DNA from: an uncultured Verrucomicrobia subdivision 3 bacterium
Lineage (GTDB): Bacteria > Verrucomicrobiota > Verrucomicrobiia > Limisphaerales > UBA11358
Direction of reading: 5' to 3'
Length of the DNA: 64,000 nt
Assembly (NCBI GenBank): GCA_903872345.1
Contig: CAIQKM010000197.1
Coordinates: 1 to 64,000 of the forward strand
Under the pieces are notes generated by a model that had not been told where the DNA came from, did no database searches, and saw nothing but the letters and a program-made list of their open reading frames with translations. A program made the translations under genes and the position numbers. Below, in pieces: positions 51,018 through 60,864 of this stretch (position 1 is the first letter of the stretch; each line of letters begins with the position of its first letter).

Positions 51018-52706
51018 ATGCGAAAGTACCTTTTGAGATTGCTGCCAGTCTTTTGCCTTTGTCTTAGGGCCATGGCCGCTCCGGAATTTCTGCTGGATAT
51101 GACGCATCGGAATCCCGGCGATGATTATCCGGCGTCAAAATTTGTGGATCCGGAGTTTCTGGCCGGCTGGGGCTACAGCGGCCAGGTGATTGGTTCGATT
51201 GGCGGGCTTCAGACGTTTGACGATATTGCGCCCGGATTGCTGCCGGAAGGCAGCGTGGAACGGAACTGGGCCTTGCAACATGTCGCCGAGTTGAAGCGGC
51301 GGGTTCAAGCGGCGCATGCCGCCGGGCTGAAATGTTATGCCGGGACGGACATGATCCTGCTGCCGAAAAAGCTGATCGCCCGGTTTAAAGAGCAAATCTG
51401 CGACGCCCAGGGTCGCATCGACATTGAACGCCCAAAAACCAAGGAAATTTTTCGCGCGTTGCTCCGCGAAACCTTCCAGCGCCTGCCGGAACTGGACGGC
51501 ATTGTTGTCCGCACGGGCGAAGTTTATCTGCAAGATTTTCCCTATCACGCCGCCAGTGGCAATTTCTCCGATGACAAGCGGCAGGGCGGTTCGGCCATTT
51601 TGCACGGCGAACAGAGCCACATCGAATTATTGAAAATATTTCGCGCCGAAGTTTGCAAAAAGCTGAATAAAATGGTGATCTATCGGACTTGGAGTTTCGG
51701 GCCGCAAAATTTTCATGAGAGCCCGAAGTATTATCTGAAGGTTACTGACGCCATCCCCCCGCATCCGAACCTGATATTTTCCGTCAAACACCAGCAAGGC
51801 GATTTCCATCAACTGACGCCATTTAATCCGACGCTGATGATTGGGAAGCACCGGCAGATCATTGAGGTGCAATGCCAGCGCGAGGCGTACGGCAAGGGCG
51901 CGCACCCCTATTATATTGGCGACGGCGTGATCAACGGCTGGGAGGAATACGCCTGGCTGATGAAACCCGGCCAGCCGCGCGGCCTGCGCGATGTGATAAC
52001 GAACCGGCTTTGCGCGGGCGTGTGGACGTGGTCTCGCGGCGGCGGCTGGGAAGGTCCTTATATCAAAAGCGAGTTGTGGTGTGAATTGAACGCTTACGTC
52101 ATCGCCAAATTTGCCGAGCATCCGGAGCGGAGCGAAGCCGATATTTTCAGCGACTATGCGCGGGAGAAGTTGAAATTGTCGGGTGAAGATATTAACAAGT
52201 TCCGCGAACTGAACCTGCTTTCCGAAAAAGCCGTGCTGCGGGGCCAGCTCACCACGCTCGGGGCGCAAATCAACGTCTGGTGGGCGCGGGATCATTTTTT
52301 AAGCGAACCCGACTTGTCCGATTTCATCAAGAAAGGGCTCGTCGAAAAGGCGATCGCGGAAAAGGCCGAATCCGTTGCCATGTGGCGCAAAATGGAACAG
52401 TTGGCCCATGAGATCCATTTTGCCGATAACAATACCCAGGAGTTCGTCGAAGTATCCTGCACGTACGGTCGCATTAAGTATGAAATTATCGAACAGGCGT
52501 GGACGGTTTTACTAACGGCCAAGCAAGGTGGAATTACCGGGAACGATGATCGCGAGAAAATCCATGCGGCTATTGCCCGTTACGACGCCCTCTGGCAGGA
52601 ATGGCGAAACCTGGCCAAAAATCATGCTTGCTGTGCCACCATTGATAAAGATATCGGCTTTGACTATAAACCAGGGATTGGTGCGGCCATGAACCGCTAT
52701 CGGTAA
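51018..52706 (+). CDS. Secreted glycosidase-like protein (possibly GH67-related)
   Basis: A 562-residue exported protein from the ATG at 51018 (MRKYLLRLLPVFCLCLRAMA signal). It reads as a TIM barrel: KRRVQAAHAAGLKCYAGTDM, LDGIVVRTGEVYLQDFPYH with a candidate catalytic Glu, NKMVIYRTWSFGPQNFHESP, IIEVQCQREAYGKGAHPYYI and AGVWTWSRGGGWEGPYIKSE. I associate this set with uncharacterised Verrucomicrobia/Bacteroidota proteins distantly related to alpha-glucuronidase (GH67), but cannot verify the family. A helical C-terminal part follows. It is the first of three closely spaced genes (26 and 29 bp gaps) leading into GH29 and GH38-type enzymes, so it likely acts on the same glycan. Confidence 0.65.
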   Translation: MRKYLLRLLPVFCLCLRAMAAPEFLLDMTHRNPGDDYPASKFVDPEFLAGWGYSGQVIGSIGGLQTFDDIAPGLLPEGSVERNWALQHVAELKRRVQAAHAAGLKCYAGTDMILLPKKLIARFKEQICDAQGRIDIERPKTKEIFRALLRETFQRLPELDGIVVRTGEVYLQDFPYHAASGNFSDDKRQGGSAILHGEQSHIELLKIFRAEVCKKLNKMVIYRTWSFGPQNFHESPKYYLKVTDAIPPHPNLIFSVKHQQGDFHQLTPFNPTLMIGKHRQIIEVQCQREAYGKGAHPYYIGDGVINGWEEYAWLMKPGQPRGLRDVITNRLCAGVWTWSRGGGWEGPYIKSELWCELNAYVIAKFAEHPERSEADIFSDYAREKLKLSGEDINKFRELNLLSEKAVLRGQLTTLGAQINVWWARDHFLSEPDLSDFIKKGLVEKAIAEKAESVAMWRKMEQLAHEIHFADNNTQEFVEVSCTYGRIKYEIIEQAWTVLLTAKQGGITGNDDREKIHAAIARYDALWQEWRNLAKNHACCATIDKDIGFDYKPGIGAAMNRYR

Positions 52707-52732
52707 CATCGGATCATTGCTAAAAGAAAACT

Positions 52733-53788
52733 ATGAAAAAAACACTTTTAAGCTTTTTTGCGGCGGCGGCGCTCATTTGCGGCGGCCTTAGTCCGGTGGC
52801 GGCCCAAACGAATCTGGTCACCGTACCCCGCGTGAGTGACGCGCGGGTGAAACAGTTTCAAGATATGCATTGGGGCATGTTTATTTGCTGGTCGTTTAGC
52901 ACGTTCTCCGGCAAGGAATGGACCCCCGGCATCACCAACATTGATTTGTTTGCGGCCAAGGACTGTGACACCGATCAATGGGCGAAGTCGGCCAAGGACG
53001 CGGGCATGGGCTACATTCTGTTTCTCACCAAGCATCACGACGGCTTTTGCTTGTGGGACACGCAGACCACGGATCGTAAAGTCACCAAATCGCCTTTGGG
53101 ACGCGATGTGTTGGCCGAACTCAAAAAATCATGCGACAAATACGGCATCAAATTGGCACTATATCATTCAGAAGGCGAGTGGGCGTGGCCGGACAAACCG
53201 GGCGGCGGACGTTACAGCAGCAACGGGGGGTATAACCCGGAAATGAAAAAAGCGCAGCTCAAGGAATTGCTGACCCGCTATGGCCCGATTGAATACATCT
53301 GGTTTGATCACGCCGTTGGCGACGGTGGGTTGAGTCACGCCGACACCGTCCGTTGGGTCAAGCAGTTCCAGCCCGATTGTTTTGTCGGCTTCAACCATGG
53401 TGACGCGGCCGGTGACATCCGCATTGGCGAAATGGGCCGGCCGGGTCCGGTGAGTGCAAAAACCGGCATTGGCGCGGACTCCGGAGCCGCGAAATCCACT
53501 GACTACCGGGTCGCCGAATTCACTTATCCCATTTTGCCCAAGCACGCCGGCGGTGCCATGTGGTTCTATTCGTTGCCCAAGCATGACAAACTTTGTCTTC
53601 CGGCGGAGAAACTTTACAGCGATTACCTTGGTGCCGTTAAATTCGGCGACATCTTTTCCATTGATGTCGGCCCGGATTACAATGGCCGGCTGCGCGCGAT
53701 TGATGTGGAAACCTTGCATCAAGTAGGAGAGATGATTCGCGCCCACGCGCCCGCGCCGATTCTGCCGGCAACCGGTACGGCCAAGTAA
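52733..53788 (+). CDS. Secreted alpha-L-fucosidase, GH29 (short form)
   Basis: A 351-residue GH29 enzyme with signal peptide (LLSFFAAAALICGGLSPVAAQ). The barrel has the MHWGMFICWSFSTFSGKEW entry, FLTKHHDGFCLWDTQ and a catalytic Asp expected in EYIWFDHAVGDG. It lacks the C-terminal beta-sandwich found in many GH29 proteins. This sequence type differs from the 13973/15848 pair, so it is not a recent duplicate of those. It lies 26 bp behind the GH67-like gene and 29 bp ahead of the GH38-type gene, indicating one operon. It should release alpha-L-fucose in the periplasm. Confidence 0.9.
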   Translation: MKKTLLSFFAAAALICGGLSPVAAQTNLVTVPRVSDARVKQFQDMHWGMFICWSFSTFSGKEWTPGITNIDLFAAKDCDTDQWAKSAKDAGMGYILFLTKHHDGFCLWDTQTTDRKVTKSPLGRDVLAELKKSCDKYGIKLALYHSEGEWAWPDKPGGGRYSSNGGYNPEMKKAQLKELLTRYGPIEYIWFDHAVGDGGLSHADTVRWVKQFQPDCFVGFNHGDAAGDIRIGEMGRPGPVSAKTGIGADSGAAKSTDYRVAEFTYPILPKHAGGAMWFYSLPKHDKLCLPAEKLYSDYLGAVKFGDIFSIDVGPDYNGRLRAIDVETLHQVGEMIRAHAPAPILPATGTAK

Positions 53789-53817
53789 TCATCGGTTCAA
53801 ATTTAAAGTTCCCGGCC

Positions 53818-56427
53818 ATGACATTTAAAATGAATCGTATCTTACGCAACCTATTCCCGCTGCTGGCGGCTATGTTGGCGAGCCGTGATTTGTCCGCCCA
53901 AACCAACCCGGCCGCATCGGCGCCGCCATTGCCGGCGCATGTTTTCGTGGTGCCCAATTTTCATCCGGCCAGTTGCGGGTGGCTGGCGAATTGGTCGGTG
54001 GAACGGAATTATTGCGCCAATTCCTATCTCAACCATCTTGATCGGGTCCGCGACGATGGCAACTACAACTTCGCCCTGTCGGAATGCAATAACATGCTGG
54101 CGATTCGGAATTTTCAGCCCGCGCGCTTTGCCGAACTACAGGAGCGGGTTAAAGCCGGCCGCGTGGAACTGGTCAACGCCTTCTTTCTGGAGCCGACGAT
54201 CAATCTTTCCGGTGGCGAGGCGCTGGCAAAAATGGGGATCGAAGGCTTGCGCTGGCAGCAGCAGGTGATGGGCGTGCGCCCGCGTTATTGCTGGGCCATC
54301 GACACCTGCGGCGTTCACGCGCAGATGCCGCAAATTTGCAACCTGCTCGGGCTGGACGCGCTGGTTTATACGCGCTGCAATCGCTCCGGGAAATCCGTTT
54401 CCTGGTCGGAATCACCGGATGGCTCCCGCATTCTGACCGTGGTGCCGGACGGCTATTCGGAAAACTTGGGCGGCTCCTACGCGGCTAAACAGCCGCTTAA
54501 CGCCGGGCAGTTGCAGAGGGTGGCCGAGGCGATTTCCCGGAAACTGGTCAAAACCCCGGCGGGGGCGCCCATATTGGTGCTGGGTGGCAGTGGTGATTAT
54601 TCCCTGGCGCCGGCGCGTCATGAAAACCCGACCGAATTCCTGGACGCCTGGAAAACCTTTCGGCCGGACTGCGAGATTCGTTACACCGGGCTGTCCGCTT
54701 ACATAGACGATCTTTTACCCGGCGTCCGGTCCGGTAAAATTGCCTTGCCGACGGTCCGCACCGGTACGAGCTATACGTTCGAGTCCTTCTACATAGAAAA
54801 TCCGCTGGTCAAATCCTGGTATCGTCGCGACGAGCACGCGCTGCAATCCGCTGAAATGCTCGCCACGATTGCCAGCCTCAAATCCGATTATGCGTATCCG
54901 GTGGCGCCCTTGTATTACGGTTGGCTGCAAATGCTGCTCAACATGGATCGCAATACGCTTTGGGGCAGTGCCGGTGGCATGGTTTTTGAGAGCGCCACTT
55001 CCTGGGATGTCAAAGACCGTTTCGAGTGGGTGGAGCAGCATAGCGCCGCCACGCTGGCAAGCGCCGCGCAGCATCTGACCGGGGCCGGCGCGGGAATTTC
55101 CCTGTTCAATCCGGCGAATTGGGAACGCACCGATCCGCTCCGTTTAAAACTTCCGCCGGGCACAACCCTGGCTGGCAAGGCATGTGAGGCGGCGGGTGAC
55201 GGTACCGTCTTCTGCCAGTTGGCCGTTCCGGCCACCGGTCTGGTGGGCGAAAAATTGAGCCGGGAGCCGGCAGCGGTCCCGCAATCCATCAAGCTGCCCG
55301 CCCGTATCGAAAACAAATTCTATTCGGCAACCATTGATCCGGCCTCCGGCGCGCTCGTGAGTTTGAAAACCAAATCCGGCCGGGAAATGCTCGGGGGACC
55401 GGCCAACGTGGTGGTCGCGGAAAAATATTCGGGCCATGGCGACCCCGGCGATTTCGTGAACGCGCGTCCGCGCCGCCAGCGGATCGGCTCCTCGAGTGAT
55501 TTCAGCAACGTCGTGACCGTGGTCGAAGGTCCGCTGGCGATTACGGTTGAGGCGCGCAGCGGCCTTCCGGGCGGCGGCGGCAGCAAGCGGGTGACCCGTT
55601 TCTTCAAACATTCGCCGCGCATTGAGTTTGAGACGGAACTGGAGGACATCCCAAACCTCACGGTGGTGCTGACGGAATTTCCCCTCGCCCAAACACCGGC
55701 GGAAATCCGGCGTGGCATTCCCTTTGGCTTTTCGCGGGATGATGGCGCCATTGGCGGCATCACCCCGGCGGTGCGCTGGAGCGATTATGCGTCGCCGGGA
55801 AAAGGCGGCGTGGCCTTGCTGGATCGCGGCGTGCCCGGCCGCGAGATCAACGGCAACACGCCCGTCCTCTATTTGTTGAATGCCACCGACAAATATTACG
55901 GCTACACGAATTCTTGGTTAAGCGGCAAGGGCACGCATCATTATGAATATGCGCTGGTGGCTCATGGTGATGACTGGTCCACGGCGCGCATTCCGCAGCA
56001 AGCCTGGGAATACAACTCGCCCGTGACCGTGGCGTTGAATTGCCAGCCAGTGAAGGCGCAATCTTTTGTGGAGACTTCGGACAACCTGATTGTCGAAGCC
56101 ATGCGCCGCGATGGGGCCGACATCGAAATGCGTTTGGTGGAAGCACTGGGGCAGACCGGCAATGCCAAAGTGAAAATCAATTTGCCGCACGACAGCGCGG
56201 CGCTGACAGATTTGACCGGCGGTCACGCCCGGTCTTTGTCCGGCGGTCCCACCTACCGGTTTGCCGTGAAGCCCCAGCAAATTGTGACGTTACGTTTTCG
56301 CACGGCGCAGCCGGTGGCGGAAATCCAGCCGCTGCTGGACTGGAGTGAATTGGTGCCGGCCAACAAGCTGGCGGCGTTGCACGAATACCTGCCCTCGGTG
56401 GTCGGCCATCCGCCGCGCGGCAAATAA
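53818..56427 (+). CDS. GH38-type alpha-mannosidase-like secreted enzyme
   Basis: An 869-residue exported protein (signal NLFPLLAAMLASRDLSAQ). The N-terminal barrel resembles GH38: HVFVVPNFHPASCGWL at about residues 42-57, FALSECNNMLAIRNFQP, FFLEPTINLSGGEAL, and the nucleophile region YCWAIDTCGVHAQMPQI with Asp162. C-terminal beta domains contain VTRFFKHSPRIEFETELED, as in mannosidases. In known GH38 enzymes the first motif is H-x-H-x-D, supplying a zinc-binding His and Asp; here only His49 is kept and the Asp position is Ala/Ser. Substrate specificity or metal use may therefore differ. It is the third gene of the operon with the GH67-like and GH29 genes. Confidence 0.8.
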   Translation: MTFKMNRILRNLFPLLAAMLASRDLSAQTNPAASAPPLPAHVFVVPNFHPASCGWLANWSVERNYCANSYLNHLDRVRDDGNYNFALSECNNMLAIRNFQPARFAELQERVKAGRVELVNAFFLEPTINLSGGEALAKMGIEGLRWQQQVMGVRPRYCWAIDTCGVHAQMPQICNLLGLDALVYTRCNRSGKSVSWSESPDGSRILTVVPDGYSENLGGSYAAKQPLNAGQLQRVAEAISRKLVKTPAGAPILVLGGSGDYSLAPARHENPTEFLDAWKTFRPDCEIRYTGLSAYIDDLLPGVRSGKIALPTVRTGTSYTFESFYIENPLVKSWYRRDEHALQSAEMLATIASLKSDYAYPVAPLYYGWLQMLLNMDRNTLWGSAGGMVFESATSWDVKDRFEWVEQHSAATLASAAQHLTGAGAGISLFNPANWERTDPLRLKLPPGTTLAGKACEAAGDGTVFCQLAVPATGLVGEKLSREPAAVPQSIKLPARIENKFYSATIDPASGALVSLKTKSGREMLGGPANVVVAEKYSGHGDPGDFVNARPRRQRIGSSSDFSNVVTVVEGPLAITVEARSGLPGGGGSKRVTRFFKHSPRIEFETELEDIPNLTVVLTEFPLAQTPAEIRRGIPFGFSRDDGAIGGITPAVRWSDYASPGKGGVALLDRGVPGREINGNTPVLYLLNATDKYYGYTNSWLSGKGTHHYEYALVAHGDDWSTARIPQQAWEYNSPVTVALNCQPVKAQSFVETSDNLIVEAMRRDGADIEMRLVEALGQTGNAKVKINLPHDSAALTDLTGGHARSLSGGPTYRFAVKPQQIVTLRFRTAQPVAEIQPLLDWSELVPANKLAALHEYLPSVVGHPPRGK

Positions 56428-56689
56428 GATTTTGCATGAAACGTGGATGGGATCATTGTCGTAATGAGCACAATCCTGGTCACTTGCTTTTAGGAGGGCA
56501 ATGTGGGGCAACGCTTTTGCTCCATTTAAAAAGGCCGGGCGACCAGTCACTATTTGGACTGTGGGTTGGGCGACGTGGCAGGTCCAATGGGGAGCAAACA
56601 GAAACTTGCTGATGGCCGGGCGGCTATATCCCATATTTAGCCGCGCAAAAATTTACGAAAGCAAAAATAACTTCTTCAATCAATCGCAT

Positions 56690-58300
56690 ATGATAAATCA
56701 AATCCTCAGATATGTGCTGGCCATCAGTCTGGCAACCGTTGCCACCGGAGTGAGCGCGGCGGAAACGAACTTTTTTTCCATCGCCAACGGGCCGTTCCAG
56801 CCGAACTGGAATTCCCTCACGAATTACCAGACTCCGGAGTGGTTTCGGGACGCGAAATTCGGCATCTGGGCGCACTGGGGATCGCAATGCGAACCGGAGC
56901 ACGGCGACTGGTATGCACGCGGGATGTACCAGCAGGGGAACGCCGATTACCAGTCGCATCTTGCCGAGTACGGCCATCCTTCCACCAATGGTTTTAAGGA
57001 TGTGATTCATGTTTGGAAGGCCGAACATTTTGATCCCGACACGCTGTTGAAATTCTACAAGCAAAACGGCGCGAAATATTTCATGGCGCTGGCGGTCCAT
57101 TGCGACAACTTTGACAACTGGAATTCCAAATATCAGCCCTGGAATTCAGTGAATCTCGGGCCGCAGAAAGATTTGATTGGCGGCTGGGCGAAGGCCGCGC
57201 GCAAGAACGGTCTGCGCTTTGGGGTGAGTGTTCACAATGGCGGCTGGACGTGGCGCTGGTATGAACCGTGCCAAGGCGCGGACACCAACGGCCCGCTGGC
57301 CGGTGTGCCCTATGACGGCAAATTGACGAAAGCCGACGGCAAAGGCCAGTGGTGGGACGGCTTGGATCCGCAACTGCTCTATTGTCAGAATCATCCTCTG
57401 CATGCGAAACCGGATCAGGCCTACTGCGAAAACTTTTATCTCCGCACCAAGCAGCTCTGGGATGATTACCACCCGGACATGGTTTACTTCGACGAGATGA
57501 TTGTGCCCATGCACTATCTGAATGTGGAAGATGCCTACGGCCTCAATCTCTACGCGCATTTTTACAATTCCAGCATACGCTGGCACGGCCGGAACGAGGC
57601 CGTGGTGACCGCCAAAATCTTGCAGCCGATGCAGCGTCGCGCCATCACCTATGACATTGAACGCGGCAAGGCGGCGGGCATTTTGCCGCAGCCGTGGCAG
57701 ACCGACACCTGCCTGGGACAGTGGCATTACAACGCGGACCTCTTCAAGCGACATCAATACCTGCCCGCCGCCAGTGTCATCCGGATGCTGGCCGATATTG
57801 TGAGCAAGAACGGCAACCTGATGTTGAGCGTGCCGTTGCAGCGCGATGGTCAGCCTGACGCCGACGAAATCAAAATCGTGAGCGACATTGGCGCGTGGTT
57901 GAAAGTGAACGGCGAGGCCATTTATGCCACGCGCCCGTGGCAGATATACGGCGAAGGTCCGTCCACCGTCGCCTCCACCGAAAAGGGTGAGTTTGACGGC
58001 CAGCGCGACGTGCAAAAAAAGCCTTATACCTCCGAAGACATCCGCTTCACCCAATCGAAGAATGGCAAGGAGGTTTATGCCATCGCCTTGGACATCCCGA
58101 AAGACGGACAGTTGGTCATCAAATCACTGGCCCAATCCGCCGGTCGAATCAAAAAGGTCAAGCTGTTGGGGCATGCCGGCAAATTGGATTGGCAGCAAAC
58201 GGAAGCCGGCTTGGTTATAAAACTGCCGGCCACGCTGCCCGGCAATTACGCCCTGGCGTTTAAAATTGAAGGTAAAGCACTTCAGGTTGCCGGCAAATAG
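56690..58300 (+). CDS. Secreted alpha-L-fucosidase, GH29
   Basis: A 536-residue GH29 protein from the ATG at 56690 (MINQILRYVLAISLATVATG signal); the open frame reaches back to 56501 but the extension has no export signal. Landmarks are WFRDAKFGIWAHWGSQ, HGDWYARGMYQQG, ALAVHCDNFDNWNSKYQPWN and the likely nucleophile in HPDMVYFDEM. Its layout follows the 13973/15848 pair (for example NGFKDVIHVWKAEHFDPD), although the HHD motif is HCD here. A C-terminal sandwich near residue 430 onward (IYATRPWQIYGEGP) is usual. The GH3 gene begins 37 bp downstream, so the two are likely co-transcribed. Confidence 0.9.
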   Translation: MINQILRYVLAISLATVATGVSAAETNFFSIANGPFQPNWNSLTNYQTPEWFRDAKFGIWAHWGSQCEPEHGDWYARGMYQQGNADYQSHLAEYGHPSTNGFKDVIHVWKAEHFDPDTLLKFYKQNGAKYFMALAVHCDNFDNWNSKYQPWNSVNLGPQKDLIGGWAKAARKNGLRFGVSVHNGGWTWRWYEPCQGADTNGPLAGVPYDGKLTKADGKGQWWDGLDPQLLYCQNHPLHAKPDQAYCENFYLRTKQLWDDYHPDMVYFDEMIVPMHYLNVEDAYGLNLYAHFYNSSIRWHGRNEAVVTAKILQPMQRRAITYDIERGKAAGILPQPWQTDTCLGQWHYNADLFKRHQYLPAASVIRMLADIVSKNGNLMLSVPLQRDGQPDADEIKIVSDIGAWLKVNGEAIYATRPWQIYGEGPSTVASTEKGEFDGQRDVQKKPYTSEDIRFTQSKNGKEVYAIALDIPKDGQLVIKSLAQSAGRIKKVKLLGHAGKLDWQQTEAGLVIKLPATLPGNYALAFKIEGKALQVAGK

Positions 58301-58337
58301 TTTGGCTTGCTGGGAAGTCATCAGCCAACTCATTGGC

Positions 58338-60662
58338 ATGAAACGAACAACACTATTACCGCCGCTCCAATTATTGTGTGCCGCCTTGCTGCTGGGCGCG
58401 CCTATGCGGTTTCAAGCCGTAGCCGATGTTTCAGATGGATTTGTCGCCCGGCAAAAGCAGGCCGATGTCGAAGTGGCGCGCTTGCTGCCGCAAATGACCT
58501 TGGAGGAAAAACTGCGCCAACTGCTGGCGTATCGGCCCAACGGCGTGGCGCGGCTGGGCATTCCCAATTTGCAGGCGGGCGAGGCGTTGCATGGCGTCGT
58601 TTCGGATGGCTGCACCAGCTTTCCGCAATCCATCGCGCTGGCGGCGACGTTTGACCCGCCGTTGGTTCAGGAGGTTGCAGGTGTCATTGCGCAGGAATCC
58701 CGCGCGTGCGGTATCGCGCAGGTTTATGCACCAATGTTGGCGACTTCGCGCGACCCGCGCTGGGGGCGGGTGGAGGAAAGCTACGGTGAGGATCCGTTGC
58801 TCGTGTCGCGCCTGGCGGTGGCTTATATCAACGGCGCACAAGGCGAAGACGACGCGCGTTTCACGAAGGACAAAGTCATCACCACCCCCAAACATTTTGT
58901 CGCCGACGGCGAACCCTGGGCGGGCGCGAATGGCGAGGGCTTTGAAACCTCCGAGCGGACATTGCGTGAGATTCATTTGCAACCCTTCGAGGCGGCGGTG
59001 AAACTTGCGCACACCGGTTCGATCATGCCGGCGCACCACGCGGTCAATGGCGTTCCGTGCCATGCGAACCATTGGCTGCTCGACACCTTGCTGCGCCAAG
59101 AATGGGGCTTCGACGGCTTTGTCACGTCGGACATGGGCGACATTCCCAAACTCGGCACCGGCGGCGGCTATGGTGGCTATCATTTCGTCCGCGATGATTA
59201 CGCGTCGGCCGTGGCCAGTCTCAACGCGGGCGTGGATATGGAATTGGTGGGAAACCATTATCTGGCGGACATCCTTCGTGCCGTGAAAGAAGGCAACGTT
59301 TCGGAAGCCACGGTGGACCGCGCTGCGGAACGGGTGTTGCGCGCAAAAATTCTCCTGCTCGGGTTGGGCACACCCAATAAAACTACCGCCCCGGTCAGGA
59401 CGAACACGAATTCCACGGCGGATGTCATCGGCAATTACCAAGGCAAGGATGACATCTGGGCCCGGCTGATCGCGGAGGGAAAATTCAGCACGCCCGAAAG
59501 CGGGTGGCAACCCAACTGGCAAGCGATTGTAAACAACCCGGCGCACGATGAACTGGCCTTGCGCGCCGCGCAGCGGGCCATCGTGCTGCTAAAAAACGAG
59601 CATAACCTGCTTCCGCTTGACCGGTCGAAACCCCGGAAAATTCTGGTGGTCGGCCCGGTTGCCCAAGCGGTGAATCTGGGCGGCTACTCCACGGGCAAAC
59701 CCAAGTTCTACGTCACAATCGCGGACGGCATCAAGGCGGTCGGCGGCAGCGGGGTGGAAGTCAGTTACGCTCAGGGCTGCGCGATGATGGCGCAGCAGAA
59801 GTGGGGATCGAAAGCGGACAATTCGGCATCGCCGGAGGTTATGGTTGCGCGCGAAGAAGCCTTTTTGGCCGAAGCCCGGCAGGCGGCCAGCCAGGCGGAT
59901 GTCATCGTTGCCGTGGTCGGACACACGCGCGATCAACTGGGCGAAAATCTGGATCGCGACACCCTGGACTTGCCGGGCGGGCAGGAGCGGTTGGTCGAGG
60001 CGATGCAGGCGACCGGCAAGCCGGTGGTGGTCGTGGTCAATGGCGGCAATGTTCATTCCATTGCGTGGATTCAGGAGCATGTCCCGGCCATTGTGCAGGC
60101 ATTTTATCTCGGTCAGGCCAACGGCACCGCGCTGGCGCAGGTATTGTTCGGCGAGGTCAACCCCGGCGGCAAAATGCCGCTCACCACGCCGCGCGACGTC
60201 GGCCAGGTGCCTTGCTATTACAACCATCCGATGCTCACCGGCCCCGTAAATTATTACGGCTCGAAAAGCAGCCCGCTGTATCCGTTTGGACACGGTTTGA
60301 GTTACACAACCTTCAAATATGGCGATCTAAAGGTGAACGGGCCAATCTCCCGTGAAACACCGGCGCAGGTGCGGGTCACCGTTGAAAACACCGGTCGGCG
60401 AGCCGGCGACGAAGTGGTGCAACTTTATATCCGGCAGGATTATACTTCAGTGACCCGGCCGGTCAAAGCATTGATCGGTTTTCAACGGGTCTCACTTAAT
60501 CCGGGGGAGAAGCAAACGGTGATTTTTCCGGTAGGCTTCGAGCAGATCAAATTTTGGAAAGACGGCGGCTGGGTGGCTGAACCCGGCAATGTCCGTTTAA
60601 TGGTCGGATCTTCTTCGGCGGACATCCGGTTGGAAGGGGAAATCGCGTCAAATATCCATTGA
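58338..60662 (+). CDS. Secreted GH3 glycosidase (beta-glucosidase/xylosidase type)
   Basis: A 774-residue GH3 enzyme from the ATG at 58338 (MKRTTLLPPLQLLCAALLLG signal). The (alpha/beta)8 domain has LTLEEKLRQLL-type text, FPQSIALAATFDPPLV, MLATSRDPRWGRVEESYGED, KHFVADGEP and the nucleophile Asp265 in DGFVTSDMGD. The second alpha/beta domain (from about 430; IVLLKNEHNLLPLD) and an FN3-like C-terminal domain (LYPFGHGLSYTTF, VTVENTGRRAGDEVVQLYI) complete the usual architecture. It removes terminal beta-linked glucose, xylose or similar from oligosaccharides; the exact sugar cannot be told from sequence. It closes the glycosidase run. Confidence 0.94.
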   Translation: MKRTTLLPPLQLLCAALLLGAPMRFQAVADVSDGFVARQKQADVEVARLLPQMTLEEKLRQLLAYRPNGVARLGIPNLQAGEALHGVVSDGCTSFPQSIALAATFDPPLVQEVAGVIAQESRACGIAQVYAPMLATSRDPRWGRVEESYGEDPLLVSRLAVAYINGAQGEDDARFTKDKVITTPKHFVADGEPWAGANGEGFETSERTLREIHLQPFEAAVKLAHTGSIMPAHHAVNGVPCHANHWLLDTLLRQEWGFDGFVTSDMGDIPKLGTGGGYGGYHFVRDDYASAVASLNAGVDMELVGNHYLADILRAVKEGNVSEATVDRAAERVLRAKILLLGLGTPNKTTAPVRTNTNSTADVIGNYQGKDDIWARLIAEGKFSTPESGWQPNWQAIVNNPAHDELALRAAQRAIVLLKNEHNLLPLDRSKPRKILVVGPVAQAVNLGGYSTGKPKFYVTIADGIKAVGGSGVEVSYAQGCAMMAQQKWGSKADNSASPEVMVAREEAFLAEARQAASQADVIVAVVGHTRDQLGENLDRDTLDLPGGQERLVEAMQATGKPVVVVVNGGNVHSIAWIQEHVPAIVQAFYLGQANGTALAQVLFGEVNPGGKMPLTTPRDVGQVPCYYNHPMLTGPVNYYGSKSSPLYPFGHGLSYTTFKYGDLKVNGPISRETPAQVRVTVENTGRRAGDEVVQLYIRQDYTSVTRPVKALIGFQRVSLNPGEKQTVIFPVGFEQIKFWKDGGWVAEPGNVRLMVGSSSADIRLEGEIASNIH

Positions 60663-60864
60663 TGCCAGATACAATGGCATGACGCCATTTGCACAGAAAA
60701 CCTCAGACTCGTTACCTTAGACTGCATCGCCCAAACACCGGCGGTGTTATACTGTTGACTCGGTGGGGATTCGCCATGAAATTGAGGGTGTACGGCCATG
60801 GGTTAAGAACCGGGCCGGGTATTGAACATTTATCGCGCCGGGCGCTCAAACCAACAACCAAGTC

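Noticed and set aside
60673-60689. Hairpin AATGGC-ATGAC-GCCATT after the GH3 gene
   Set aside because: Only a 6-bp stem and no T-tract; not strong enough to call a terminator.
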